This document shows positions 1-11,994 of a DNA stretch of 64,000 bases, in pieces. Under the pieces are notes generated by a model. It made no database searches. It saw only the letters and a program-made list of their open reading frames with translations, and was not told where the DNA came from. Source of the DNA: Inia geoffrensis (lineage: Eukaryota > Chordata > Mammalia > Artiodactyla > Iniidae); assembly GCA_036417435.1 (NCBI GenBank), contig CM070904.1, positions 132,308,695 to 132,372,694 of the forward strand, read 5' to 3'. The translations under genes were made by a program, and so were the position numbers. How positions within the stretch are numbered: the stretch's first letter is position 1; every line of letters begins with the position of its first letter.

Positions 1-460
1 GTATCTTTTGTTTATTTTCGTCCCTCTGATCTAACACAAAATAGGGAACAATCTTTTACTCAAGAGCAATTAGTCCTGTTCCTATTTCAGAAAATGGTTG
101 AACACATAGGCTTAGAGAAGAGAATATTCCTTCAAAAACTACTAACCATTAAGTCGTAAAGACAACTTAGAGACTCTTTTCCTCTAGCAAATAACCATAA
201 TTTCCTTGAAATCTAGTTCTTTATGTAATTAAAGTTATTTATTTAAGGATTTAAATTTGCTTTAACGTTTTAAATGGCCTTAGTGTCTGTGTAAAATTCA
301 GTATTTTGAGCCTGGTCGGTGTTGGGTTCGACTACACATATAATTTTACCACTGCTCTGTAATGCAGGCTATTGTTGGTGTAATAATAGTTTAAAACACT
401 AGCCTGCTGAGGGACAGAATCGGAGGTAATTGGTGCTATACCCAGGCTGGGGCGTCTATT
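1..460. other. Repeat-poor AT-rich upstream DNA
   Basis: No gene or recognisable interspersed repeat is seen. The sequence is AT-rich, with TAATT/ATTAAAG-type homeodomain-like cores around 225-245 and no simple repeat. Such repeat-free AT-rich stretches around developmental regulators are often conserved noncoding sequence, but conservation cannot be judged from one genome. Confidence 0.35.
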
Positions 461-1265
461 ACCCTGGACTCCTCCAGAGTCTCCTAAACGAGTCTACAAG
501 TTTGATTTCTTACGGCAAGGCAGAGAGAGGGTCTCGAGCGTGTTTATTGATACAGAATGTTCGAGATCGACAGCCAGGGCTTTGCGTATGATCAAGCGAC
601 TTTCTGTGCAAATCTTATGGAATGTGGCATTCCAGACTTTAAAGGGAAGGGGAGATCGCCATGGCAACGGCACAGGGGGCTGAGACTGGGGGTCCCCTTG
701 GGAGCTTAAGGGCCAGCAGAATTTTAAGCATTTGCAACTTAAAAAAAAAGAAGAATAGGAAAGCTCCATCACTCTGCCAACTCTGTCTACAGAAATGGAT
801 ACGGTTAGAGGGTTCCTCGGAAAGATCCAAATAAACACAGCCTGAGCCTGCACGATGTGAGCTGGAAAGGACAGTTGCTAAAAAAAAAAGTGCAGATGCT
901 GGCCTTTTCCATCGAAGACGGAGCCGCTGTGACTGCCTAACCTCCAGGAAGGAGCAGAGCTTGGGAAAGAGGCCAGTGACTAGTCAGGAAGTGTCCTCGG
1001 CTGGGGGCTGCCCCGCCTGTCCCCTCCTGCCCACCCAGGCTCCCACGTCTCCCAGCTGGCCTGCGCGGCATCTCCGAAGGCCGCCTGGAGACCGGGGCTG
1101 AGGTCCCTGGCGGCCTGGCCCGTGCATGTCTCAGAGTCATGCAGAGCCTGGCCAAGGGCAGCCAGCGGTCGGTTCGTGGCTCCTGACGCTGAACATGTAG
1201 AAACAGCTTCTATTAGCACAGAAATCTCCTAGGATCCAAATAATAAACAAGTGAGTGCAGCATAC
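461..1265. other. Unique intergenic DNA, no gene seen
   Basis: GC content rises towards 950-1190. The open frames here are short and have no family resemblance, splice context or codon signature. No mobile element was recognised. Two short A-runs (about 740 and 880) are the only low-complexity tracts. Confidence 0.5.
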
Positions 1266-1277
1266 AAATGACTGTAA

Positions 1278-1496
1278 AGGGCTTCCCTGGTGGCGCAGTG
1301 GTTGAGAGTCCGCCCGCCGATGCAGGGGACACGGGTTCGTGCCCCGGTCCGGGAAGATCCCACATGCCGCGGAGCGGCTGGGCCCGTGAGCCGTGGCCGC
1401 TGAGCCTGCGCGTCCGGAGCCTGTGCTCCGCAACGGGAGAGGCTGCAACAGTGAGAGGCCCGCGTAACGCAACAAAACAAAACAAAACAAAACAAA
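1278..1496 (+). mobile_element. CHR-type tRNA-derived SINE, short class (copy 1)
   Basis: The element opens with the gggcttccctggtggcgcag head and ends in an (AAAAC)n tail. A Pol III A-box-like motif (tggcgcagtgg, 1291-1301) and a B-box-like motif (ggttcgtgcc, 1334-1343) are visible. It is flanked by a perfect 12-bp target-site duplication, aaatgactgtaa, at 1266-1277 and 1497-1508. It belongs to the short length class, which lacks the middle part seen in the copies at 15.6, 33.3 and 40.7 kb. The open frames across it are products of its GC content and are not genes. Confidence 0.95.
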
Positions 1497-1508
1497 AAAT
1501 GACTGTAA

Positions 1509-2129
1509 GCCAATGCGATTTGTGGTTGTAGGATCTAAGGGAGGAAAAAAAAAAACATAACAGATTTATAAATGAGGCTAATTCAAACAGTAGAAATTGA
1601 ACTTTATAATAGCCACCTCCTCCCGAAGACCATTCTGAAAGCGAAAAGCAAGAGTCCAGTGGTAGCCAGTAGTCTGAATCAGTGGGTGCTGGCCTCAGAG
1701 GGCCGTGAGGACAGCCCGGGCCCCGCCCCGAGGTGGGAGCCCGACGCCTGGCCTGGGGCCTCTGCAGGGTCACAGGAGAAGGATGAGGGGCAGCCACAGT
1801 GGGGGAAAAGGCACCGAGGCCTCTGGGGAAAACCACAGAGGCCGGTCCCCCACCTCTGGTCCCAACCAAGTCAGCCCACGTGGGAAGCGAGGTGTCGGCT
1901 TCCAGTTCCCTGGATACAAAGTCACAGGGTGTCGGTGTTCTGGATTTCCCCTGCGGCCGAGCACGCACCCGGCCACAGCCCAGACCCAACTTCCACCGCC
2001 TTTATTTCACCAGGCCTCTGACAGGCACAGGCTCCAGCCTCTGCAAACAAACATATTCCCCGTAGAGGTGATGACCGGGGCTTCAGGGGTCAACCTCTTG
2101 CAGGAAGGCAGACGGGGGTGCTCTTGTGT
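1509..2129. other. Unique intergenic DNA, no gene seen
   Basis: This is GC-rich single-copy-looking sequence. Overlapping open frames of up to 203 codons on both strands share no domain or motif and have no start context or splice frame in common, so they are treated as chance. Confidence 0.5.
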
Positions 2130-2250
2130 CCCCGGCAGGGCTGACTGGATTCCAGACTTCCCCACCTACCTGGTGACCTTGGGTGACTCATGTTGCCTCT
2201 CAGAGTCTTCACTTTGTTGTCTGCAAAATGGGTCTAATTGTATTTTGCCA
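2130..2250 (+). repeat. MIR SINE fragment
   Basis: The order 'ccttgggtgactca...cctctcagagtcttca...gtctgcaaaatggg' follows the MIR core (loss-of-place, 'cctcagtttcctcatctgtaaaatgggg' region) in plus orientation, strongly diverged. Confidence 0.6.
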
Positions 2251-2469
2251 CCTCCAGGGACAAGCCATCAAGGAGCAGCACAAAGGCAGGTTCGGATGGG
2301 GGGAGGGAGGGGATGAGGGAAGTAGGGGATTTCAGTAAATTGCTTATGGTTGTCATCAAAGTACTGTCAAAAGTGTGGAAAAATGTAAAGGAGAAAAGAA
2401 AGGTAACTCCCAAACTGAGCGAACACCAGAGACAGCATTTGATAATCTCTCTCCTTCCTTCCCTCTCCC

Positions 2470-3300
2470 TATATTCAAGTGGCATTGAGTACATTCACAT
2501 TGTTGTGCAGCCGTCACCACCATCTGTCTCCAGAACTTTCTCATCTTCCCAAACTGAAACTCTGCTCACATTAAACACTAACTCCCCATCCCTCCCCCTT
2601 TCCCTGGCCGCTGCCGACCACCATTCTACTTTCTGTCTCCCTGAATTTGACTATTTTATGTACTTCGTATAAGCGGAATCAGACAGTATTTGTCCTTTTG
2701 TGACTGGCTTCTTTCACTCAGCATAATGTCCTCAAGGTTTATCCATGTTGCAGCCAGCGTCAAAATTTCCTTCCTTTTTAATGCTGAATGATATTCTATT
2801 GTGTGGATAGACCACATTTTATTTATCCATCCATTCATCTGTTGATGGATTTTGGATTGCTTCCACCTCTTGGCTAGAGTGAATAATGCTGCTACGAACA
2901 TGGGTGCACACATATCTGTTTAAATCCCTGTTTTAAATACTTCTGGCTTATACCCATAAGTGGAATTGCTGGATCTTATGGTAATTCTCTATTTAGTTTT
3001 TTGAGGAACCGCCATATTGTTTTCCACAAGGACTGCACCATTTTACACTCTCACCAGGAATGCACAAGGGTTCCAATTTCCACTTTCTGGCCAACGCTTG
3101 TGTGTTTGTTCATAATACCATCCTAATTGAAAGATGAAGGTTTGCATTTTCCCAAATGATCAGTGATTTTGAGCTCCTTTTCATGTGCTTCTGGCTGTTT
3201 GTATGTCTTCTTTGGAGAAACATCTGTTTAAGTCTTTTGCCCATTTTAAATTGCATTCTTTGTTTTTCGATGTACCTAGATTTATAGAGGGCTCTTCTCA
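2470..3300 (-). mobile_element. LINE-1 3' end, reverse orientation
   Basis: The plus strand reads as the reverse complement of an L1 ORF2-end/3' UTR. Recognisable blocks in order are the 'cattcacattgttgtgcagcc' block, a 'gactggcttctttcactcagcataatgtcc' block, 'atccatccattcatctgttgatgga', 'gaataatgctgctacgaacatggg' and 'ttgaggaaccgccatattgttttccac'. It is 5'-truncated and carries many substitutions, so it is an older mammalian L1. It has no coding potential. Confidence 0.85.
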
Positions 3301-3399
3301 CCTTATATATGGGGAACATCTTTCCTTGTAGATAAATGAGCATCTATGTTCATAGTGTCCAACCTGTTCTTCTGCCTCCCCACTGTGCCCTCGCTCTGG

Positions 3400-3850
3400 A
3401 AACAGCGGGTTGTGTAGTGGTTAAAAACACAGACCCAGGGGCTTCCCTGGTGGCGCAGTGGCTGAGAGTCCGCCTGCCGATGCAGGGGACGTGGGTTCGT
3501 GCCCCGGTCCGGGAAGATCCCACAGGCTGCGGAGCGGCTGGGCCCGTGAGCCATGGCCGCTGAGCCTGCGCATCCAGAGCCTGTGCTCCACAACGGGAGG
3601 GGCCACGGCAGTGAGAGGCCCACGTACCGCAAAAAAATAAAAAACAAAACAAAAAACACAGACCCCACCCCACGCCTTACCAGCTGTGAACGAATTCCTG
3701 AGCAAATGGCCTTCCCTCTACACCAGTTTCCTCATGTGTAGAATGGAGATTTTGTATGCTCACCACATACGTTGTGTGGATTAAATAAGTCAGTGTATGT
3801 AAAATACTCAGAACCCTACTTGGAACACAGGAAATGCCGTGGGAGAGTTA
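3400..3850 (+). repeat. MIR SINE split by a younger CHR SINE
   Basis: The left part (3400-3437) shows the MIR start 'gtgtagtggttaaaaacacagaccc'. The right part (3652-3850) resumes with 'ccagctgtgaacgaattcctgag', 'cagtttcctcatgtgtagaatgg' and 'attaaataagtcagtgtatgtaaaat'. The CHR SINE at 3438-3651 interrupts it, which gives a clear relative age. Confidence 0.75.
3438..3651 (+). mobile_element. CHR-type SINE, short class (copy 2)
   Basis: It has the same head and body as the copy at 1.3 kb and an A-rich tail (aaaaaataaaaaacaaaac...). A perfect 14-bp target-site duplication, aaaaacacagaccc, lies at 3423-3436 and 3652-3665. It is inserted into a MIR element. Confidence 0.95.
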
Positions 3851-4059
3851 CCTGTGCTGCTTGCCGTTTGTTGCTGTTTTTCCTCATTCTGCACAGTGGG
3901 TCTCAGTTTTAGCTGAAAGACAAACCAGCATCTCGGGCAGAAGGCAGACTCCTGGGTGCTGCCAGGTGAGAACTTCTGACTCCCACCTCCATCGCTGACA
4001 GGTGCTTACGGCGACACATACCCAGAGCTGCCTACACATTTCCCAGCCACTCGTCCCAT

Positions 4060-4160
4060 CCTTACATGACCCCCTGTTAGGTGGGCAATGCTGTCCTCTC
4101 CATCTGTAGCTGGGGAACCTTAGGAAGATCAAGTTACTTATCCAAAGTCACTCGGCTTCA
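4060..4160 (-). repeat. MIR SINE fragment
   Basis: The plus strand shows the reverse-complement MIR core: 'ccatctgtagctggggaacctt', then 'aagttacttatccaaagtcactcggc' (compare the usual 'aagtaacttgcccaaggtcacacagc'). Confidence 0.65.
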
Positions 4161-4262
4161 GGGGCCCTGACCAGCATGTGAAACTAAGAGCCGCAGGATG
4201 TCAGCGCCATATCCTTACTCAGCCCTGAGGGGGTAATAGCTTGTCCTGACCTTGAATTGCAC

Positions 4263-4400
4263 TCTGTGACAAACCAGAATTTATATCTTGATTGTGGTGG
4301 TGGTTACATTACTATATATTTGTCAAAATTAAAAAGGATGACTTTTACTGAATGCAAACTGTGCTTTAATAAAAAATAGGAAAAATAGGTTACACAATTT
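4263..4400 (+). mobile_element. LINE-1 3'-terminal fragment
   Basis: 'atcttgattgtggtggtggttac', 'tatatttgtcaaaattaa' and 'gctttaataaaaaatagg' match the extreme 3' end of old L1 elements. A closely similar fragment sits at 5893-6030 (see findings). Confidence 0.7.
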
Positions 4401-4753
4401 CCCTGAATTTGCATGAACGTTTTTGGGTTTGTTTTAGTTTGAAGGCATTTAATGACATTTATTGTGCTGTTTGCGTGGTAAGAGACCTTCACCTTGGAGA
4501 TGTGGAAATAGCATGTACCCAACCAGCATCGCTGTTCCTGGGAAGATGTGAGCCTGTTGAGGATTCCACGTGCTGGTGGCAGAGATTCCAGGCTGGGCTT
4601 TCCTGGGTCCGGGGAGCTAACTCTGCAAGTCTGACTTGGAGCAAACACCTGCCAGAGAGCTGGGAGGCTGCATCCTCCCGCCTGCCTTAATTCCGAGTGC
4701 TGTCACTGAACTCAGAGGCTCGTCTCTTCTACCTTTAAATAATACCTTTCTTT
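4401..4753. other. Unique DNA, no gene seen
   Basis: No repeat or coding signal is recognised until the target site of the SINE that follows. Confidence 0.5.
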
Positions 4754-4963
4754 CTTTCTTTCTTTCTTTTTGCGATACGCGGGCCTCTCACTGCTGTGGC
4801 CTCTCCTGTTGAGGAGCACAGGCTCCGGACGCGCAGGCTCAGCGGCCATGGCTCACGGGCCCAGCCGCTCCGCGGCACGTGGGATCCTCCCAGATCGGGG
4901 CACGAACCTGCGTCCCCTGCATCGACAGGCGGACTCCCAACCACTGTGCCACCAGGGAAGCCC
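4754..4963 (-). mobile_element. CHR-type SINE, short class (copy 3)
   Basis: This is a reverse-orientation copy. The tail reads as (CTTT)n on the plus strand and the head as 'gtgccaccagggaagccc'. The target-site duplication is aaataatacctttcttt (4737-4753) against aaatactacctttcttt (4964-4980), 17 bp with one mismatch. Confidence 0.95.
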
Positions 4964-4980
4964 AAATACTACCTTTCTTT

Positions 4981-5892
4981 GAGATTAAAAAAGTATCATC
5001 TGACCCTGGCTCAGTTCAAACTAACAACCTGAGGGATCTCTGGTGCTGCAGTTATGTTCTGGAAGCCTTTGTAATTGCACCTTTGCTTTACGGGAAGGAC
5101 ATTTGCAGAGAAGAGTCACCTGTGTGATCACGCATGTGTGTTGGACAGAGACAGAAACAAGTTGGCAAAGAGCTCTCCTGGTGGCCCTGTCTTCATCTCT
5201 GGAATGCCTTACTCAGACCCCCACGCTGGCCGGCCCTGCCCAGGCAGTGGGCGGATAGCTGGTCACTGCTCCCACCACATCACAGGATGTACTGGTGCCC
5301 TCAGCCCAGTCCCATGCCTGCTCAGCTCCTCGGCATCTTCTGCCCTCTCTCTGTGTCCCTGAGCCACTTCTGGTCTGCCCCAGCCCTGCTCTGTGCTCCC
5401 TTCTCACCAAGCCTCTCCTGCTCTTCTCCCATCTCTCTGTAACCTTTCTCCAGATGCTTAAGGCTTTGGTGGTTCAACAGTAGAATTCTCGCCTCCCGTC
5501 CTCCGGACGCCTTGTCTGTTTCCCTCTGAGCATAACTCCCACTCTGCTCTAATTTCTGGAAAGGGACTTGCAACTCAACCTGGGTGGGCATTTCAAGGAC
5601 ATGGGGCTGTGAAATGCACGTTGGCAGGAGAGGGAATACTTGGGTGGCTTTTAAAGGCAATTTTGTTGAATTAGTATTGCTGGCATTAAACACATGCGTG
5701 CATGCACACAAACACACACACACACATTCATTCTACTAGCCCCAGATTTAAACAAGTTCAATATAAATGTGATGGAGGGTAACCATGAATATATCTTTAC
5801 ATATTAAATATTTTAAAATTAAATCTCATTTTCGGATGCACCACTGGTTATATCTTCTTGATTCAAAAATAGGTTAGGAATTTTGGAAGGTG
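4981..5892. other. Unique DNA with a short CA repeat
   Basis: No gene was recognised. A pyrimidine-rich C/T tract occupies about 5290-5460. A short (CA)n microsatellite lies at 5701-5726. The open frames here carry no conserved motif. Confidence 0.5.
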
Positions 5893-6030
5893 ATGGAATT
5901 GTTTTGTATCTTGATTGTGCTGGTGGTTACAAAGCTATATACATTTGTCAAAATCAAAAAGGATTAATTTTACTGAGTAAGCTATGCCTTAATAAAAAAA
6001 AACGGAAAAAACAATAGGTTACAAAATGAA
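5893..6030 (+). mobile_element. LINE-1 3'-terminal fragment (relative of 4263-4400)
   Basis: 'tatcttgattgtgctggtggttac', 'acatttgtcaaaatcaaaaagg' and 'gccttaataaaaaaaaac' match the same L1 3' end as the fragment 1.6 kb upstream. The similarity seems to run past the A-rich tail (aataggttacaaaat). Confidence 0.7.
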
Positions 6031-7060
6031 GAATTCAGTGGATTTGACGGATGTTTCAGCCACAGGACATCAACAAGCTATTGGCAACATTTTTTCATTT
6101 CATTAACTGACTCAGTGGTTATTCTGAAACCTTGGAAAGGACCAATGTCCAATTCTAAATACAGACCAGGCTGGGGGCGCACACTCTTTCTGTCTTTTCA
6201 GTTCTCCTTCCTCTTCTGGGGTCCATACTCCCTCCTTCTGGGGAGATTATCCTTGCCTATGTGAACCAGTGGTTCTAGAGGGGCTGACCATCAGAGCAGC
6301 CTGCCCTCAGGCCATGGGGTTGGGCATAAGACCCTGCAGAGCCAGAGTCAAAATGTTTCCCCTGGAGAAGGGTGGTGGGGGGTTAATTAGGGAGTTAGGG
6401 ATTGACATGTACACACTGCTATATTTAAAATAAATAACCAACAAGGAAAAAAAAAAATTTTCCCCTGGAGGTGTGGTGGGCTGGTCTTCTGGGAGGGTGC
6501 AGCCACAGCTGTGAACCAGCAAACTCTTGGTGGCCAAAGCCCTTGCCAGGTGACAGGAGACAAGATACAGCTGAGGGAGATGGAACTCATGCACCAGGAG
6601 AAATAAGGACCAGAGAAAGAGTCCCAGTGGGGCCCTGCCCAGTCCTGCCTGGGTCCTCAGATCTGGTCCAAAGCAATGGTGGCACGGGTGTGATGGACAG
6701 TGTATGTTGGAATAAGGTGGAACCTCTAACAACTATGGTGACAGGGAAGGTGGACTGAGAAACAAAAAGGATGATCAAAACATGCTTTCTCTCAGAAGAG
6801 AGTAGGCGTGATGGCGTAAGAGGGTGGAATGTCATCCATCCATACAGTTGGGCCGCTTATGCATGGCTCTGGGTCTGCACCAATCGTGTGGAAGTGGAGC
6901 CTCAGGGAGGAGGTGCTGGGGTGACAAGACAAGGACCAGCTGCTGAGCACAGGGAGAGGAGAGGAGGCTGCACGAAAGCTGCAGTGGATGCAGCGGAGAC
7001 CAAGCTCACCTGCAGAAAGGTGGATTTGTAGTGAAGAACGTAAGCTTTGTAAATGTCATC
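6031..7060. other. Unique DNA, no gene seen
   Basis: No recognised repeat is present. Two 'ttcccctggag...ggtgg' blocks about 105 bp apart (about 6355 and 6460) hint at a small local duplication. The open frames are short and unconvincing. Confidence 0.45.
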
Positions 7061-9740
7061 TCAAAATGCAGATAAAAATAAGAAAATTATGAGAGAGAAA
7101 ATGATAGACAAGAGAGAGAATGAAGATCCATGAAACCCATGTAAAAAAAAAGAGAAAATACAAGGCAAGTCAAAGTTATAAGAGAAGAAAACTTTCCTAG
7201 GCTATTTGAAAATACCTGAATATGCAAATCAAGAAGATTCATCAACTCATTACCAAGAATGTTGCTTATACTCGAATGAACATTTTGAAGAACAAAGAAA
7301 GTGTAATAGTAAACAACAAAATAATGAACATGAAACTTAGAATTGATTATACCATGTTTCTAAATAAGAAGACTAAATATCATATAAATAAAAATTCCTC
7401 CTAAATTAATTCAAATTCCTACAGGATTTCTCTAACTTCACAAAAATAGGTGCCTCTGGAAAAAGTCATGTGAAAATGGATAAAGAAGGAAAAAGAAAGT
7501 GAAGAATGGGAAGAGAAGAGAAGAAAGAGGATCTTATAGCAATTTTCAATCTACGATAATTAAGTAGATTTCTGGTCACTACAAAGGACCCAGCAGTCAT
7601 GAGATTTGTTCATGCCTGTTCCAGACACTTAGAACTGCTGATTCAAACTTAAAATATTGAGCCAAGATAAAAGCAAGAAAGGCAAATCCCCAGTTCCCAG
7701 AAATAAAGAGGAAAATCTCAGCTAGAGCAGGAGTTTTGGCTTCTTGCTCCAAAGCGGGTGTGGGCTGGAGTGTTTACAGCAATAGAGGCTACACGTGACC
7801 CTGAGCCCCAAGAATCTGGAATTGCTCTTCTGATCTGAATCTAAGAGATGAGAAATTGGAAAGTTCTTCACCATGCATGAACAGAGAGCAGAAAAATCTC
7901 TGTGTTCTGGCCCCAGGTCATGGCCTGGAAGAAAACTTCCTTTAACGAGCTGTGAATTGAGAAGAAACTCAGTCTGTGCTGTGCACAGGTGTGAAACCCA
8001 AATTCACGTGTCTCCTCTTGGGGCATGAAACACCATGCTGAAAACCAAGTCACAGGTGAGAACTGACTACAGGTAAGTCCAGTGTCACCTGAGATGGATC
8101 ACAGAATCCACTCCCCCAAACGGAAGAATTCACACCCAAAGGTTAGACTTAACAGAATAATCGGAATGAAACTCTAAACTAAAAATATTTTAAATATTTG
8201 AAGAATCAAAGGAATCTAAGAATGTTTAAAACAAGAGGAGGCATATTATGAAACACAGATAAACAAATTTGAAATACAATTAAGTGGAAACCTTAGGTTA
8301 GTGCCTATCTTTAAAAAGCTCCAGTAGCAGACACGATGTAGCTGAAGAGAGAAATAATGAACTGGAAAAATGTATGAAAACTCACTGGCACACAGCACAG
8401 AAAGATAAGTCGACATATAAATGAGAAATTGACAGACGCAGAGAATAAAATAAGGTGCTTAAATGCATCCAATAAGACTTCTAGAAAGAGAGAATGTTGA
8501 AACTTGGGCACAGGTGATATCTGTAGAGATCAGGCCTGAATTTTTCCAGAATAGAAGGAAGACATGAGTGCTGCAATTTAAAAACATCCTCAAGTCCTAG
8601 ACAGGATAAATAAAAGCAAATTCACATGAGGACAGAACATAGTAAACTGTCCAATATCAAGGAGAAGGAAAAAAAATCTGAAAAGCTACCAGGGAGAAAA
8701 AGACAGACACTCAATGAAGGAATAACAGTGAGACAGTTGTGCCTATCTCATTAGTAGACCAGATGTCAGAACACAGTGAAATAATACCCCCGATCGGTAC
8801 ATTGGTCAACTGATCCAGGACAGACAGACAAAGGAGCAGAACAGATGACCCAGAAAGCGAGAAGAGACGTGAGTATTTTACAAAGAAGGCATCACAAAGC
8901 ACTGAAGACTGGGAGGATTCGTCAATAATTGTTGTTCATACAACTAGTGAGCTATGTAGAAAAACGCGCTGTATGTCTGCCTCACACGGTCACCATCATT
9001 AAGATTAAGGAGTTAATTTTAAAAATGGCAACAGTACAAAATGTGGTATGAATCAGTTAAAAATGTGTTTAACTTTGCTGATGGTCAAAGAAATGCAGAT
9101 CAAAGCAATAAGTTATCATACTCAAAGATTTTTAAAAAAATGTTAATGCCCAGTGCTGCGGGCAGGGTGGGTGGAATGCCTGGGTATTTTCCTAGGTTTT
9201 GGCAGGGGTGGGGTTTCAAACTGATAGAACACTTTTGGAAAGGGATTTGGAAGTACCTATTAACAATGATCAAATGTCCATTGTCTTTGACCCCATAATG
9301 CCATGCTGAGTCATTTACTTTAAAAAAATAATCAAAAATGGAGACAATGATTTATGCACGAAGTTGTTCGTCACCACCTCATTTATAATAATGAAGTCTG
9401 AAAATAACCACAGTGTCCATCATCAGAGATATGTCTTCAAATAAATCATGGAAAATTAAGTGATGAAACATGACACAGTATAAACTGTTTCCTAAGAGTT
9501 TTTAATAACAGAAAATGTACATGGGGTAATACTAAGTGAAAAAAAGCAGGTTATGTTACTGCACATAAAAAACGATCACAGCATCTTTTAAAGAGCATGC
9601 AGCTGCACAATATTTATTTTTAGTGGTTATCTCTGAGAGGTAAATTGTTGAAGACTTCTTTTCTCCTTAGTACACTTATCTGCATTTTCCACGTTTTTTA
9701 CTGTATGGCTGCTTTATAAGCACAGCAAAATAATGAATGT
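7060..9740 (+). mobile_element. Ancient, decayed LINE (L1/HAL1-like) with no intact frame
   Basis: About 2.7 kb of purine-rich, stop-ridden sequence has the composition of L1 sense strand. Its 3' part keeps recognisable L1-type wording: 'actgatagaacacttttggaaagggatttgg', 'tgtccattgtctttgaccccataatgcc', 'tcatttataataatgaagtctgaaaataacc'. Family assignment (HAL1 or an L1MD/ME subfamily) is uncertain and the 5' half is identified mainly by composition. Confidence 0.55.
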
Positions 9741-9999
9741 TTAAGAAAATTAAAGCCCCTGATAGAAAGAAAATCCCTTTGACCTGAAGAATGGCTAGGA
9801 ATGTGGCCCAGGACCCCGGGTTGCTGGTGCCAGAAACCTTTCTCTGGGGAGAAAGGACGCCGTGTGACTTTGAGGACAATCCTCATTCTGGAACCCACCT
9901 TTTGGTGAGAAGATTCTAGAATAGTTAAGCGCCGTTATCCGTTAGGTCTCTGCCCTTGACCTTTGCCTCCTGTCACCTTCTCTCCTTTCCACACAGGAC

Positions 10000-10640
10000 T
10001 CACGCTCCGCTCAAAGAATTGTGGCTATTGCAGGAGGCTGCCAGGCGGGAGACCAATTAGTGCAAAGTAAACATTTCTCCACTAGGAAAACGGATGGAGG
10101 CCATCAGAGCTCTCCTCCGAAGGCAGAAAACACACGGTTTTGTACGCCCCGGGCAGCCACAACCCGAGATGAAAGAGACAAGAGAACGTCCCACAGCCTC
10201 CTGGGCTGGGGCCGACTGGGCAATTAGACCTTAGCATTTACTTAGGGAGCTAATTTTGCATGTATTGCTCCCATTTCCGTCTGCAGATAAAAAGCAGAGA
10301 TAATCGGCTTGGCACTGGCCGCGGATGCTTCAGGAGCCCCGTGCCGGGGCCGCTGTAAAGCAGAAGGGATTCCCAAGGAGTCTCGTTCTGAATTAGGTCA
10401 AAGAATTCACTCCACCACAAACTCCACCAACTCCTCACCGCTGCGTCTTTCTGCAACGGACCTGAGAAGGGGATATTTACAGGATTTCCATCATTTATGG
10501 GAAGCACTTTTGAAAGGAAAAACAAGGCCGGAGTGATGTATTTTCCTATTAAAAGCTTACGGCCGCCATCATTTGCCCTAGCTATCCTCATCCTCTCTGC
10601 TGCAGCACCAAAGCTCTCCTGAATCTCTACCCCACCACAT
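10000..10640. promoter_or_regulatory. Candidate conserved noncoding element
   Basis: This is repeat-free sequence of balanced composition between a decayed LINE and AT-rich DNA. It contains several developmental-type motifs: GATA cores (agataa at about 10285 and 10298), TAATT cores and an 'atcatttatggg' block near 10490. There is no coding frame of note. The role is inferred from composition and position in a TWIST2-flanking desert only. Confidence 0.3.
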
Positions 10641-11990
10641 CTGATTCACCACCCACTTTCCCGAACATGGCTGTCTCAGAGATCATGAAGAGTTAATAGT
10701 GAGAAACCCACCTCCCCGGCGGTACTCGCACGCAACCTCTCCAACAAATGTGTGTCCCTTTAAGAGTGTTCTTAGAACTTTCCAACACACCCCTGCACGG
10801 AACAGATGGGCCACCCCATCACTTTGGGGGACAATTGGGAGTTTGAAAATGTACAATGATTTGTTCTCACAATATTTCCTCACTTGTCACTGGATCTGCC
10901 ATTATTAGCATTAAGGTAAATATTAAAACAAAAAAAAACAAAACAAAAAAAACACCCAAACTCATACCTTAAAAACCAGTGGGGTAGTAGCTGATGAAAC
11001 AAGTAATTATAAAATAAAGTATTTCTGAGCTCATTGAAAAGAGAATGGTCTATTTTCCGCCCTCAGAAATAACTACTGCCTCCTCAATCCTGAAATTAAA
11101 GTACCAGAGAGAGAAATAGATTACCTAACATGTTTTGAGATTTAAAGTTAACTTTGTTATTTTAAGAATTTAGAAGGGTATTTTTCCTGCTCAATCACAT
11201 ATCAGCTTCCCCTAGAAGTTTTCAGAAGTCCCCTCATACCAATGGTATTGCCTCTTCAATTAAAACATATTTAGAGGAAGCACGAAATGATTAGTTAATT
11301 CAAACATACTCTATTAATCAGCTCCACAGCGAGGACTTTTAATACTGATGCAAACATGCCTCATGGAACAGACTCGTTTTCCGCTGTATCTCTCAGGGCA
11401 CTGGATCAGAACCAATAACTTGAGAAAATAAATATGGCGAGTCCCCTACAAACCTTAAAAGCTGGTTTGTGTGACCTTTGTTGCATTAAAAAATAAAATA
11501 AAAGGGGCTTCAAACATAGAGCAGTCTTGTGATTTGAAACAGACTAGAAAAATCTAAAAGCCTGAAAGAATGAACAAGGATGGTAAGCCAGTAAATATTT
11601 AACCTCAGTTTTCAGGGAAACAAGTCCATTAACTTAGGTGATTGAAAAAGGGTAATCTGCTCTTGTACTGGTGCATTTCACCCCCAAGCCAAATAAAGCC
11701 CATGCGTAGGAGAGACCCTTCGTCTTTTACTTTTGCTCACCTGCCTTCCAAACTGCACATGCATGTCTACTTCATCTTCTGTATTAGCTATGTCTCTGAA
11801 CAGTGGCTAATCATTTTGTGGTGGTTATTAGTATAAAGCAGAATCTTATCTAAAAAATGAGGAAGGAGATAAAAGAGACAGCTGCTTGAAAGCTTTTGGT
11901 TGTGAATATTTTGTAATGAAGAGTCACCTTGGCTGAAAGCGATCCCCCTTGGGTTCTCCATTCATTTAGCGAAGGAAGAATGACCTGTCC
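10641..11990. other. Repeat-poor AT-rich DNA, possible regulatory tract
   Basis: Apart from an A-rich simple tract at 10925-10955 (aaaacaaaac type) no mobile element is recognised. TAATT/ATTAATC cores cluster at about 11290-11330. No gene is seen. Confidence 0.35.
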
Positions 11991-11994
11991 TGGG

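Noticed and set aside
1268..1531. Similar proline/glycine/arginine-rich peptides encoded at 1.3, 3.5, 4.8 and 20.4 kb, looking like a gene family
   Set aside because: All are translations of CHR SINE copies, which end in A-rich tails and have target-site duplications.
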